A stretch of 64,000 nucleotides of DNA from Dethiosulfovibrio peptidovorans (GTDB taxonomy: Bacteria > Synergistota > Synergistia > Synergistales > Dethiosulfovibrionaceae). Below the pieces are notes generated by a model. It saw nothing but the letters and a program-made list of their open reading frames with translations, did not search any database and was not told the DNA's origin. The position numbers and the translations under genes were made by a program. The first letter of the stretch is position 1. Every line of letters begins with the position of its first letter. This document shows, in pieces, positions 35,248 to 44,062 of this stretch. The stretch covers positions 1-64,000 of the forward strand of contig PDTB01000021.1 of the NCBI GenBank assembly GCA_002748665.1, written 5' to 3'.

Positions 35248-36045
35248 TTGGATATTTTTGATAATTTAACCTCCTTGGTCTCTTCTTTTGAGGCCTTTGG
35301 TGCTACTGCTGGGCTTGTGGTATCTGTTCATGGATCGAATTTCAGATGGAGCCATAATGATTCTCGTGTATTTCCCTCTGCAAGTCTAATAAAATTAGCG
35401 GTCTTGTGGTCTCTTTTTAAGGGGAGCGATAGAGGTCTTTGGTCTCTTGAGGATGAGATCGATATACTCGGAGATCAGATTGTTGAAGGGGGGCTTTTAC
35501 ACCGAAGGGCTCCAGGTGGGAGTCTTCGCCTTGATGATATAGCTCTTCTCATGATAGCGGTAAGCGATAACACTGCCGCAAATCTTTTGATAGACCATAT
35601 TGGATTGGAGAGAATAAATGAGGATATAGGTTTATTAGGGTTAAAAGAGACAGTCATAGGCCGTAAGATGATGGATTTTGAATCAAAAAAGATAGGCAAG
35701 GATAATTATACATCCCCTAGAGATATGGAAAAACTAATAAGGTCCTTGACCTTAGAAGACATGTTCCCTTTGCGAGAAAGAGCCTTAGATATGCTGTCTT
35801 GTCAAAAGCTTAATTCCAAACTTGCAGGAGAGATTCCCGTATCAGATGTGGATGAGCTGGAAGGATTTTTAGCTCATAAGACCGGAGAGCTTCCTGGTTC
35901 GGAACACGATTGTGGTGTGTTTTTTCATAAAGAGAACAATCCAATCATAGTTACAGTGCTTACTGAGGGGTTGGCTAATCCTTGCCTTGGAATTGAGCTC
36001 TGTCGTGATGTCGGAAGGGTGGTTTATAATACTTTTAAGTCCTAA
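35248..36045 (+). CDS. Cytoplasmic class A beta-lactamase-like serine hydrolase
   Basis: 265 residues. The serine active-site triplets are present: SASLIK (SxxK) near residue 45, SDN in MIAVSDNTAANLLI near 108, and HKTGELPG (KTG) near 210. There is no signal peptide, and the omega-loop Glu motif of true beta-lactamases is not evident, so antibiotic resistance is unlikely. A peptidase or amidase acting on imported D-amino-acid peptides is more plausible. The start is a TTG placed directly after the transporter's TAA, so translation depends on coupling. A terminator follows. Confidence 0.87.
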   Translation: MDIFDNLTSLVSSFEAFGATAGLVVSVHGSNFRWSHNDSRVFPSASLIKLAVLWSLFKGSDRGLWSLEDEIDILGDQIVEGGLLHRRAPGGSLRLDDIALLMIAVSDNTAANLLIDHIGLERINEDIGLLGLKETVIGRKMMDFESKKIGKDNYTSPRDMEKLIRSLTLEDMFPLRERALDMLSCQKLNSKLAGEIPVSDVDELEGFLAHKTGELPGSEHDCGVFFHKENNPIIVTVLTEGLANPCLGIELCRDVGRVVYNTFKS

Positions 36046-36060
36046 GTTGTGATCGTCAAT

Positions 36061-36095
36061 AACAAAGAGAGCCCCATGAAGAAGCTCTCTTTGTT
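36061..36095. terminator. Rho-independent terminator after the serine hydrolase gene
   Basis: A perfect 12-bp stem, AACAAAGAGAGC against GCTCTCTTTGTT, with an 11-nt loop and a T-rich end. It closes the rightward scavenging operon and faces the leftward csaA gene. Confidence 0.88.
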
Positions 36096-36184
36096 GTTAG
36101 ATATTTGATTTAAGTATTTCAGTATAGGTCTTTTTTGTCAAAGTTATTGTTGTGCTATCAGGACGAAGATATCCGAGGAATAAC

Positions 36185-36520
36185 TCAGTACAGACGGCTC
36201 CCCGGGGGGACCGGTCGCTCTGTTGACAGGAGGACCACCTTGCCCTGATCGTCGTTGGCTCCGAGAACCAGAACCTCCGACTTGAACCCGGCGATGCGTT
36301 TGGGAGGAAAATTTACGACGCAGACCACCAAGCGCCCCAGAAGGTCCTCCTGGCTGTACAGATCCGTACATTGAGCGCTGCTCTGCCGGACTCCGAGTTC
36401 CTGCCCCATGTCGATCCATAACTTGTAGGCGGGATGTCTGGCCTTCTCGTTAACCTCGACCCGGAGGATCTTGCCAATGCGCATGTCGATATTTTCGAAG
36501 TCGTCCTGTGATATGGTCAT
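36185..36520 (-). CDS. csaA: tRNA-binding protein CsaA
   Basis: 111 residues forming a single tRNA-binding OB-fold. DFENIDMRIGKILRVEVNEK, HPAYKLWIDMGQELGVRQSS, VVCVVNFPPKRIAGFKSEVL and LSTERPVPPGSRLY match CsaA proteins along their full length. CsaA binds tRNA-like structures as a dimer and was described as a secretion-related chaperone. The ATG follows AAAGGAGACCCCTT. It is monocistronic. Confidence 0.95.
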   Translation of the reverse strand: MTISQDDFENIDMRIGKILRVEVNEKARHPAYKLWIDMGQELGVRQSSAQCTDLYSQEDLLGRLVVCVVNFPPKRIAGFKSEVLVLGANDDQGKVVLLSTERPVPPGSRLY

Positions 36521-36655
36521 AAGGGGTCTCCTTTTTGTCTTAGCGTTATTTCATGTTGGACATGTCCTATTCGTGACCTGTACAACATAGTTTATTCTTA
36601 AAGTTTCTCTCTGACAACTGTCGTCATGGTATGGGGCGTTTATGCCGTTCATTAG

Positions 36656-36910
36656 AGGGTACCTCTAAAAAACCTACATCCGAGTCTCCCAGCCTTAGGT
36701 CGTTCCGCCGTAGCCCTGTCTCGCTCAAACGTATTTTGACCTGCCTGCTCCGTACCGTCGCCTCGAAAGGCTCTTCCTGTGCCCTCTCGGCTTTGGGCGA
36801 CAGGATGTCGCCCCAGTCGATACTTCACGATGGCAGGTCAAAAATACGAACCTCAAATGGGCTCCGTCGAAACGACCTGAGGCGGGTTTCTGAGTTTTTA
36901 GAGATCCCCT
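36656..36910. mobile_element. 255-bp foldback MITE
   Basis: The ends are AGGGTACCTCTAAAAA and, inverted, AGGGGATCTCTAAAAA (14 of 16 identical). The palindrome continues inwards: GTATTTTGACCTGCC at about 36731-36745 matches GGCAGGTCAAAAATAC at 36832-36847, and CTTAGGTCGTTCCGCCG near 36694 pairs with CGTCGAAACGACCTGAG near 36864. It has no coding capacity. The ends match those of the IS5 relic at 44721-45437, so an IS5-type transposase probably moved it. Confidence 0.78.
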
Positions 36911-36968
36911 AGTATTGATACACCCCTGCATGTAAATATAACGTTGAATTGAAAGGAGAGGTGTTCCC

Positions 36969-37601
36969 ATGAAAGATAAGGGGCGAACGTTCACCGGTGC
37001 CTTGGGTGGAGCCAACTACGAACGATGGGCTGCTCTGTTTGGTATGGGACAGTCTTTCTATCGTCGGGCCCTGGGTACCGTGGTTCTGGAGCCCGGGATG
37101 AAGGCCGTAGATCTGGGGTGTGGCCCCGGTGCCTTGAGTTTTGCCTTAGCCGAGCGATCGTCTCCGAGCGGGCAGATCGTTGGGGTGGATTTATCGGAAG
37201 ATCAGCTGAATCGAGCCAGGGAAGGCTGTTCCCACTATGGCTGTGACCTGTCTTTTTCCCGATGTTCTATGGATGAGCTCCCTATGAAGAGCTGTTCGAT
37301 CGATCTGGTCATGACCTCCATGGCCCTTCATGTGACGCCGCCCTCGGTTCGGAGGTCGACCATCGCTGAAGTCGCCCGGGTCCTGAAGCCGGGAGGACGA
37401 TTTCTTCTGATCGACTGGAGTCGCCCCAAGTTCGGTCTCCAGGGTATCATTTGGTACCCTTTTTGTCGGTGGGGCGAAAGGAACCGTGATAACTGGAACA
37501 ACGTTTACCCTGAGATCTGCAGGAGACAGGGATTGGTCTTGACGAGTGATCGATACGTCAACTCCATCGTACGTCGCCAGATGTTTCGTAAGAAATCCTG
37601 A
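36969..37601 (+). CDS. SAM-dependent methyltransferase (class I)
   Basis: 210 residues with a Rossmann methyltransferase core: motif I MKAVDLGCGPGALSF near residue 42, the acidic loop GVDLSED, motif IV near SIDLVMTSMALH and the post-core VLKPGGRFLLIDWSRP. Substrate unknown; the layout resembles UbiE/Methyltransf_11 proteins. The ATG follows AAAGGAGAGGTGTTCCC, 58 bp beyond the MITE end, and a MITE end may supply part of its upstream region. Confidence 0.9.
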   Translation: MKDKGRTFTGALGGANYERWAALFGMGQSFYRRALGTVVLEPGMKAVDLGCGPGALSFALAERSSPSGQIVGVDLSEDQLNRAREGCSHYGCDLSFSRCSMDELPMKSCSIDLVMTSMALHVTPPSVRRSTIAEVARVLKPGGRFLLIDWSRPKFGLQGIIWYPFCRWGERNRDNWNNVYPEICRRQGLVLTSDRYVNSIVRRQMFRKKS

Positions 37602-37664
37602 CAACATTAGGGCGTAAGCCCTGACATTGATTAAGAAGCTCGGGAGACGTTTTTGCCAACTGAG

Positions 37665-37707
37665 CTGCCAGTGCCCCTTCAGATCAGGGCAGGAGGGGCA
37701 CTGGCAG
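37665..37707. terminator. Strong hairpin between convergent genes
   Basis: A perfect 14-bp stem, CTGCCAGTGCCCCT against AGGGGCACTGGCAG, with a 15-nt loop. It lies between the methyltransferase gene and the convergent lemA gene. No long T-run follows directly, so it may act as a weak or Rho-assisted terminator for both. Confidence 0.6.
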
Positions 37708-37717
37708 TGTATGCCTG

Positions 37718-38269
37718 TCAGAAGTTGACGTGAGGCAGAGCCGTCTCGCTCTCCTCTGCCTCGAAATACTCGGCTTTGGTGTAGCCGGCGGGTTTTGCTA
37801 TGAGCAGCGCAGGGAAGCTGGCGATTGCGATGTTGAAATTTCGGGCGGTGCCGTTGTAGTACCGGCGTGCCATCTGAATCTCGTCTTCTATTGTCGAGAG
37901 CGTCTCCTGAAGCTGCAAAAAGTTGGTGTTGGCCTTCAACTCCGGGTAATTCTCCGCTACGGCGAAAAGGCTCTTCAGCGCTCCGCTCAGCATGTTCTCC
38001 GACTGGGCCCGTTGGGCCACGGTCTGAGCCTGGCCTATTGCGGCTCTGGCCTGGGTAATCTGTTGGAACGTCTCCTTCTCGTGAGACGCATACCCCTGAA
38101 CTGTGGAGACCAGATTGGGGATCAGGTCGAAGCGACGCTTGAGCTGAACGTCTATGCCGCTCCAGCCTTCCTGCCGGAGATTGTCCATTTTGACCAGTTT
38201 GTTATAGGTGCTAATAGCCCATAAGATGACCACCGCTACGACTCCAAGAAGTACGTACAAAACACGCAT
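37718..38269 (-). CDS. lemA: LemA family protein
   Basis: 183 residues. An N-terminal membrane helix is followed by YNKLVKMDNLRQEGWSGIDV, QLKRRFDLIPNLVSTVQGYA and RRYYNGTARNFNIAIASFPA, the LemA hallmarks. LemA proteins are helical envelope proteins of unclear function, with the N-terminus in the membrane. The ATG follows AGGAGGAATAGACG. It is 83 bp from the 3' end... of no partner gene; the usual neighbour (a TPM-domain protein) is absent. Confidence 0.94.
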   Translation of the reverse strand: MRVLYVLLGVVAVVILWAISTYNKLVKMDNLRQEGWSGIDVQLKRRFDLIPNLVSTVQGYASHEKETFQQITQARAAIGQAQTVAQRAQSENMLSGALKSLFAVAENYPELKANTNFLQLQETLSTIEDEIQMARRYYNGTARNFNIAIASFPALLIAKPAGYTKAEYFEAEESETALPHVNF

Positions 38270-38351
38270 CGTCTATTCCTCCTGATAATATCCGTATTGT
38301 AATCTCATATTCCTCTGTTCGAAGCCCTCTGTCAAGGTCTGCTAAACGAGA

Positions 38352-39956
38352 TTATCGATGCTCACAGGTACTGAGGAAAGCCACCTCGGGCCAGTGATTC
38401 TCGACATATTTCAGGTCCCAGGCGTTAGCTGCCAGGTAGACTAGCTGGTCGGCACTGTCCCTGGCGAGGTTGGCCTGATGTTTTTTCTCGAACTCCTCCA
38501 GCTTATGAGGATCGTTGCAGCGGATCCAGCGAGCCACCGAGTAGGGAGAGCTCTCGTATCCGGCTTCCACCGAGTATTCATCCTTCAAACGGGCCACGGC
38601 TACGTCAAACTGGAGAACGCCCACGGCCCCGAGAATGAAGATATTCTCCTGAATAGGTCGGAAGACTTGGATAGCTCCCTCTTCAGAGAGTTGAAGGAGC
38701 CCCTTCTGGAGTTGCTTCGACTTCATGGGCGACTCCAGGCGAACTCTGCGGAAGTGCTCTGGAGCGAAACTGGGTATGCCTGTGAACTGAAGAGGCTCCT
38801 TGTCGGTGAAGGTGTCGCCGATCTTGATCGTTCCGTGGTTGTGGATTCCCACGATGTCACCGGGCCATGCCTCTTCCACGAGAGCCCGGTCCTGAGCCAT
38901 GAATATGGTTGGATTGGACATGGCCACGTCTTTACCAATTCTATGGTGCCGGACCTTCATACCCCGGTAGAATCGACCGGAGCAGACCCGCATGAAGGCC
39001 AGACGATCCCGGTGAGCCAGGTCCATGTTCGCCTGAATCTTGAAGACAAAGCCTGAGAAAGCGTCCTCAAAAGGGGATACATCCCGGGTAGTGGTGCTCC
39101 GTGGGCCTGGGCAGGGGGCGATCTCCACGAAGCTTTCCAGCATCTCCCGGACGCCGAAGTTGTTCACGGCGCTGCCAAAAAACACCGGTGTCTGGCTTCC
39201 ATTGAGATAGTCGTCCAGGTCGAAGGGGTTAGCCGCTCCTTCCAGGAGAGCCACGTCGTCCCGGAGGTCTTGGGCCTGAGATCCCAGAAGCCTGTCCAGA
39301 CGGGAGTCCGACAGATCCGAGATGACCGCCACCAGATCCTGATCCCTTAGGGACTCAAAACCGGGACGAAAGAGGGTCAATGCCTTTTTGATCAGATCGT
39401 AGGTACCCTTAAACCCCTTCCCCATGCCGATGGGCCACGTCATAGGGGCACACTCGATCTGGAGGGTCTCCTCGATGTCAGCCATGATATCAAGAGGGGA
39501 GAGCCCCTCTCGGTCCAGCTTGTTCACGAAGGTGATGATGGGGGTGTTTCTCATGCGGCAGACCTCCATCAGACGCCTCGTCTGTTCCTCCACGCCTTTG
39601 ACGCTGTCGATAACCATGACGGCACTGTCCACGGCGGTAAGAACCCGATAGGTGTCCTCGGAGAAATCCTGGTGTCCCGGGGTGTCCAGGAGGTTGATTT
39701 CGTAGCCTTTGTACTCGAATTTCATCACCGAGCTGGTCACTGAGATCCCACGCTCCCGTTCGATGGCCATCCAGTCGCTGGTGGCGTGTCGGGCGGACTT
39801 TCGGGCCTTGACGGCTCCGGCCATGGTGATGGCCCCTCCGAAGAGGAGAAGTTTTTCCGTGAGGGTGGTCTTCCCAGCGTCGGGGTGGCTGATGATGCCA
39901 AAGGTGCGGCGCCGTTCGATCTCCTTTTGGAGCTGAGGGGGCTGTATGTCGGTCAT
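38352..39956 (-). CDS. prfC: Peptide chain release factor 3 (RF3)
   Basis: 534 residues, the normal RF3 length. The GTPase domain has [19 protein letters not shown] (G1), the switch with [27 protein letters not shown] (G3) and NKLDREG (G4). The RF3-specific C-terminal region contains [22 protein letters not shown]3 recycles RF1/RF2 after termination. A longer frame reaches 39998, but the ATG at 39956 follows AGGAGGCATCACC and begins MTDIQPPQL, so it is preferred. Confidence 0.97.
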   Translation of the reverse strand: MTDIQPPQLQKEIERRRTFGIISHPDAGKTTLTEKLLLFGGAITMAGAVKARKSARHATSDWMAIERERGISVTSSVMKFEYKGYEINLLDTPGHQDFSEDTYRVLTAVDSAVMVIDSVKGVEEQTRRLMEVCRMRNTPIITFVNKLDREGLSPLDIMADIEETLQIECAPMTWPIGMGKGFKGTYDLIKKALTLFRPGFESLRDQDLVAVISDLSDSRLDRLLGSQAQDLRDDVALLEGAANPFDLDDYLNGSQTPVFFGSAVNNFGVREMLESFVEIAPCPGPRSTTTRDVSPFEDAFSGFVFKIQANMDLAHRDRLAFMRVCSGRFYRGMKVRHHRIGKDVAMSNPTIFMAQDRALVEEAWPGDIVGIHNHGTIKIGDTFTDKEPLQFTGIPSFAPEHFRRVRLESPMKSKQLQKGLLQLSEEGAIQVFRPIQENIFILGAVGVLQFDVAVARLKDEYSVEAGYESSPYSVARWIRCNDPHKLEEFEKKHQANLARDSADQLVYLAANAWDLKYVENHWPEVAFLSTCEHR

Positions 39957-40141
39957 GGTGATGCCTCCTGCCGTGAGATGGGCGAATGTCGGTCTCAATG
40001 CAAAAAAACATTATACATTATCGAGCTGGGATCGGCTTTTCCTGAGATACCTTGAGGACGGTACATGTCTCTCAGATGCTGCCTGTTGAGCAGTTCATTC
40101 GCGTTGGTCTATTGCGCATTCGTTTGCTTGAGCATCTCTTG

Positions 40142-40258
40142 AAGGCACCTCTAAAAAACTGCATCCGAGCCTCCCAGCCTCAGGTCGTTCCGCCAGACCC
40201 CTGTCTCGCCCAAACGTCTTTTTGACCTGCCTGCTTCGTACCGTTGCCTCGAAGGGCA
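40142..40258 (+). repeat. Half copy of the foldback MITE
   Basis: AGGCACCTCTAAAAAACTGC and the following 100 bp match the left half of the MITE at 36656-36770 closely (shared blocks include CAGGTCGTTCCGCC, CCCTGTCTCGC and TTTTTGACCTGCCTGCT). The right half is missing. The sequence ends 5 bp before the stop codon of the gamma-glutamyltransferase gene. It occupies most of the 306-bp gap between prfC and that gene. Confidence 0.8.
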
Positions 40259-40262
40259 TCTT

Positions 40263-41876
40263 TCACCACGTTGCTATGGTCCCGTCCGCTCGGGGCTCGG
40301 TGGCTCCGACCAGGCTGCCAGCATCCGTTCTCAGTATAATCTGCCCTCTGCCGAAGGAGTCAGGCTCCAGGAGCACGGTAATTTCGTGTCCCATCCGGGA
40401 AAGGGTCTTGGCGATATCGGAGGGAAAGGATTGCTCCACCGAGATCTTCAGCCCACCGGTCCACTGCCATCTGGGAGCATCCAGGGCTTCCTGGAGGTTC
40501 ATTCCCCTATCCACCAGGTTGGTTATCACCTGGAGATGTCCCTGAGGTTGCATGTAGCCTCCCATAACGCCGAAAGGTCCCAGCGGCTTGCCCTTTTTGT
40601 CGGTGAGAAAGCCGGGGATTATGGTGTGATAGGGCCTCTTTCCCGGTGCGAGCTCGTTAGGATGGTCCGATTCCATGGAGAAGCCCAGTCCTCTGTTATT
40701 CAGGGCAATTCCCGTTCCAGGGACGACCACGCCGGATCCGAAACCGGTGTAGTTGCTCTGTATCATGGAAACCATGTTTCCGAAACCGTCGGCCGTAGCC
40801 AGGTACACTGTGCCTCCCGAGTAGGGATCGCCGGGCTTGGGACGAAGTGCGCTATCCCTCACGAGTTTACGTCGTTCTGAGAGGTAGCCTTCGGAGAGGA
40901 GCTCATCTATCGGTATTTCGGCTCTCTCGGGGTCGCATATATAACGGTGTCCATCGGCAAAGGCCAGCTTCATGGCCTCTATGGAGCGGTGGAGCGCATC
41001 GGGCGAGTTCGGATCGGCAGAGTCCATACCTTTCAATATTCCAAGGGCCATCAGTGCGACTATGCCCTGACCGTTCGGCGGCAATTCCCATACGGTGATG
41101 TCTCGATAATCCATGGAGAGGGGATCCACCCACTGGGGAGAGTACTCCTCAAGGTCATCGGCGGTAATCAGACCTCCGGTTTTGGTGGCAAATGCGATAA
41201 TCCGCTCCGCCAGCTCTCCCCGATAAAAGTCCTCCCCCTCGGAACGAGCTATGAGCTCTAAGGATCTGCCGTGGTGTATCAGGCGGATTATTTCTCCAGG
41301 ATCGGGGGTTCCCCCGTCGAAAACGAAGGTGTCTTTCCACGAGGACAGAGCAGGATCATGGGAGGTCCCATATTTCGCCAGGGCTGTCCCCCAGCTTTTA
41401 GATACCGTAGGAGGTACTGCCACCCCCTCCTTTGCTAGGGCCACAGCCGGGGCCAGAATCTCCAGGAAGGACAGACGTCCCATCCTTTGGGACATGGTGC
41501 TCCAGGTTGCCACCGCGCCGGGAACGCATACAGGAAGCCAGCCCATAGAGGGCAGTCGAGAAAGTCCCTTCTTGTTTAGCATGTGCCTCGTCAGAGCCTT
41601 GGGAGAAGGGCCGCTGCCGTTGATGCCGTAAAGCTTTCCGTCTTTGCATATTATGGCGAAGGCGTCGCTTCCGAGACCGTTGCTAGTTGGCTCCACCACC
41701 GTCAAGGCTGCTGCCGTCGCTATCGCTGCGTCCACTGCGTTTCCGCCTTTTTTAAGTATCTCCAGACCGGCTTGGGCAGCCTGAGGGTGGGAGGTGGCCA
41801 CCATTCCACGGGAACCGTAGACCAGAGCCCGTCTGGACGGATATCTGTAACGTTGGGGATCGAACGCTTTCATCAT
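40263..41876 (-). CDS. ggt: Gamma-glutamyltransferase family protein, cytoplasmic
   Basis: 537 residues. The large-subunit side has GMVATSHPQAAQAGLEILKK and GGNAVDAAIATAAALTVVEP. The autoprocessing site is the Thr in SGGTVYLATADGFGNMVS near residue 365, and the small subunit has FGSGVVVPGTGIALNNRGLG and GPFGVMGGYMQPQGH. No signal peptide is present, so unlike E. coli Ggt it should be cytoplasmic. The second residue after the nucleophile is Val rather than Thr, as in YwrD/HpxW-like members. The ATG at 41876 follows AAGGAGGCGAAAAAT; the frame is open to 41918. It may cleave gamma-glutamyl peptides or a related N-acyl substrate. Confidence 0.92.
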   Translation of the reverse strand: MMKAFDPQRYRYPSRRALVYGSRGMVATSHPQAAQAGLEILKKGGNAVDAAIATAAALTVVEPTSNGLGSDAFAIICKDGKLYGINGSGPSPKALTRHMLNKKGLSRLPSMGWLPVCVPGAVATWSTMSQRMGRLSFLEILAPAVALAKEGVAVPPTVSKSWGTALAKYGTSHDPALSSWKDTFVFDGGTPDPGEIIRLIHHGRSLELIARSEGEDFYRGELAERIIAFATKTGGLITADDLEEYSPQWVDPLSMDYRDITVWELPPNGQGIVALMALGILKGMDSADPNSPDALHRSIEAMKLAFADGHRYICDPERAEIPIDELLSEGYLSERRKLVRDSALRPKPGDPYSGGTVYLATADGFGNMVSMIQSNYTGFGSGVVVPGTGIALNNRGLGFSMESDHPNELAPGKRPYHTIIPGFLTDKKGKPLGPFGVMGGYMQPQGHLQVITNLVDRGMNLQEALDAPRWQWTGGLKISVEQSFPSDIAKTLSRMGHEITVLLEPDSFGRGQIILRTDAGSLVGATEPRADGTIATW

Positions 41877-41999
41877 ATTTTTCGCCTCCTTGTTACAGTC
41901 TCTAATCTTATCTGTCATTATACGATAGAGCTCAAATGTAGAAAATCGTAGGGGTTTGTTCTGAGATGGTGCAAAGAAGTGATGGGCATGAGCAAATGA

Positions 42000-42290
42000 T
42001 GTCTTTCGTCGGTGACGTTGAAAAAACTGACAGCCTTTATATCCGTTACCGGCCTTTTCCTGCCTGGCCTGAACGTGTAGATTGTGTATGCCTCTGGCGG
42101 ATGAACAGGGCGTCTGGTACAGGCCGGTTTATCTTGGAACGGCCCCAGCAGCAGGGCGTTTTCTTTCTCTCAATCAGAGAGAACCCTGCCCAGTTCAGAT
42201 CGTCCAGAAGCAAAGAGAGCAGAACTGCGACGTTGGTGAGATTTGCCAGGGGGCAGGCTCTTCACAGATCAAATCGATAAGTTTCGCATT
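42000..42290 (-). pseudogene. Decayed GAF-domain free methionine-(R)-sulfoxide reductase
   Basis: Reading the minus strand, one frame gives ANLTNVAVLLSLLLDDLNWA then GFSLIERKK, and after a frame change LLLGPFQDKPACTR. This is the signature order of fRMsr proteins (NLSNxxALL, INWxGFYL, LxLGPFQGKPAC). An earlier LIDLICEEPAP stretch needs another shift. The C-terminal part with the catalytic Cys loop is unrecognisable. At least two frameshifts are needed, so the gene is dead. It fills much of the gap between the gamma-glutamyltransferase and NhaC-like genes. Confidence 0.7.
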
Positions 42291-42425
42291 TACGCAGTTG
42301 TAAAGCTGTGCTGCCATTGCTGTTTTTATCTTCAGGATTTTTTGGACGTGAACAAACACCCCTTTTTACTGTGTTAAGCTAGTTGGAGTTCAACAGACAG
42401 ATCCTACAGAATCGGCGGTCATAAT

Positions 42426-43742
42426 ATGGACATTATAACTCTGCTACTGTTCATAACAGCTCTTACAATCTGTATAACCCTGAACATTCCCATTCTGCTG
42501 GCCCTTTCGACAGGATACTGTATATTTTTCGTCCACGCACAGCTCAGAGGCTATTCTACGGGAGCTATCCTCAAAATGTCTCTCGAAGGCATCTATACAG
42601 TCAGGAAAGTCGTTGTGATCCTTCTCCTGATAGGGGTGCTTACGGCCCTGTGGCGAGCTTCCGGTACCATCCCGGCTATAGTCAGCTACTCGTCCAGAAT
42701 GGTTAAGCCCTCTCTTATGGTGTTGATGACCTTTCTGCTTAACTGCCTGGTCTCCTTTCTGACAGGAACGGCTTTCGGAACCGCTGCCACTATGGGGGGC
42801 GTATGCATGACAATGTCCTCCTCCATGGGAATGAACCCGGTAATAACCGGAGGTGCCGTATTATCCGGAGTCTACTTCGGCGACCGCTGTTCCCCCGTCT
42901 CCATGAGTGCGTCACTGGTGGCGGGACTGACCTCGACGGACATATACAAAAACATCGGGGCCATGATGAGATCGTCGTTGGTCCCCTTTGGCATGACTTG
43001 TCTGATCTACACGGCAGTGGGGCTACTTATGCCCCATCAGGCTGCGATGGACGAAACCGTACAGGTTCTTTTCGGGAGAAGCTTCAACCTCGGATGGGTG
43101 GTACTGCTGCCGGCGGCGGTCATCTTACTGATGGCTTCGCTGAAGATCGACGTCAAATACACCATGGTGCTCAGCATTCTATGCGCCTCGATCATATGTG
43201 TCATGTATCAAAACCTGGATCTGACGTCGATGCCGGAGCTGATAATCTACGGCTACAGGGCTACGGATAGCAGACTATCGGCTCTGATGGACGGTGGGGG
43301 GATTCTATCAATGGTGAAGGTGACGGCGATAATCTTCATTTCCTCCTCCTACGCCGGCATTTTCGAGAAAACCGGTTTACTGAACTCGCTGAAAAAGAAG
43401 GTGGACGGCCTGGCCGGCAGGATCTCGCCCTTCGGCGCCATACTCGTTACCTCAATAGTTTCCGGTGCCATAGCCTGCAATCAGACCCTTACCATAATGC
43501 TCACCCATCATATATGCCGAGGGCTGAAAGTGAGGGAAAGCCGGCTGGCCTTAAGTCTCGAGGATACAGCCGTGGTGACGTCCCCCCTGATCCCATGGTC
43601 CATAGCGGGAGCGGTCCCTTTGGTCTCCATATCTGCCCCGACGGAAAGCGTCCTAGCGGCCTGCTATTTGTATCTGATACCGCTTTGGGGGCTGGTCGGT
43701 AGGGTGACGTTCGTAAAAAAAGGTGATGGCCTGGGAACTTGA
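42426..43742 (+). CDS. NhaC-family Na+/H+ antiporter-like transporter
   Basis: 438 residues with about 11 helices. SFLTGTAFGTAATMGGVCMT, GAVLSGVYFGDRCSPVSMSA and LVAGLTSTDIYKNIGAMM are typical NhaC signatures. NhaC-type carriers exchange sodium for protons, and some couple this to organic solutes. The ATG has no clear ribosome binding site. The gene diverges from the gamma-glutamyltransferase gene with a pseudogene between. Confidence 0.88.
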   Translation: MDIITLLLFITALTICITLNIPILLALSTGYCIFFVHAQLRGYSTGAILKMSLEGIYTVRKVVVILLLIGVLTALWRASGTIPAIVSYSSRMVKPSLMVLMTFLLNCLVSFLTGTAFGTAATMGGVCMTMSSSMGMNPVITGGAVLSGVYFGDRCSPVSMSASLVAGLTSTDIYKNIGAMMRSSLVPFGMTCLIYTAVGLLMPHQAAMDETVQVLFGRSFNLGWVVLLPAAVILLMASLKIDVKYTMVLSILCASIICVMYQNLDLTSMPELIIYGYRATDSRLSALMDGGGILSMVKVTAIIFISSSYAGIFEKTGLLNSLKKKVDGLAGRISPFGAILVTSIVSGAIACNQTLTIMLTHHICRGLKVRESRLALSLEDTAVVTSPLIPWSIAGAVPLVSISAPTESVLAACYLYLIPLWGLVGRVTFVKKGDGLGT

Positions 43743-43789
43743 TCTGTCCGTTATTTTGCCGTACGTTATTGTTGTAGGAGGTGAGATAG

Positions 43790-44062
43790 ATGGGTGCCGT
43801 TGCAAGTGAAGGGCTTGAGGCTAGGTTGACTTCGAGACAGGACAAACTGATACGATGTGCTGCCGAGATAATGGGGACTCCTGTATCGAGGTTTCTCATA
43901 GAAGCAGCACAGGAAAAGGCTGATAAAGTGATCCGTGAAAACATGATTTTAGATCTATCTATCGAGGCAGAACAGAAAATACTCCATGCGATAGAAACTC
44001 CTCCTACACCAAACGAAGCCCTAAAGGCACTTTTCAAAAGGCATGAAGGAATTCCTCTGTAG
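43790..44062 (+). CDS. TacA-type antitoxin (DUF1778 family)
   Basis: 90 residues. An N-terminal ribbon-helix-helix region (LEARLTSRQDKLIRCAAEIM, VSRFLIEAAQEKAD) is followed by a helical toxin-neutralising tail (ALKALFKRHEGIPL). This is the DUF1778/TacA antitoxin layout. It should bind its own promoter and neutralise the acetyltransferase toxin encoded next. The ATG follows GTAGGAGGTGAGATAG. Its last 20 bp overlap the original start of the toxin gene. Confidence 0.88.
   Translation: MGAVASEGLEARLTSRQDKLIRCAAEIMGTPVSRFLIEAAQEKADKVIRENMILDLSIEAEQKILHAIETPPTPNEALKALFKRHEGIPL

Noticed and set aside
35248-36045. Beta-lactam resistance gene
   Set aside because: SxxK, SDN and KTG are present, but there is no signal peptide, the omega-loop Glu motif is not evident, and the operon is about transport and dipeptides.
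36631-36912. A 93-codon coding frame before the methyltransferase gene
   Set aside because: It lies almost wholly inside the palindromic MITE and its sequence is explained by the inverted repeats.
41966-42303. Two overlapping rightward frames upstream of the NhaC-like gene
   Set aside because: The minus strand of the same DNA carries the recognisable fRMsr remnant, which explains the sequence better.
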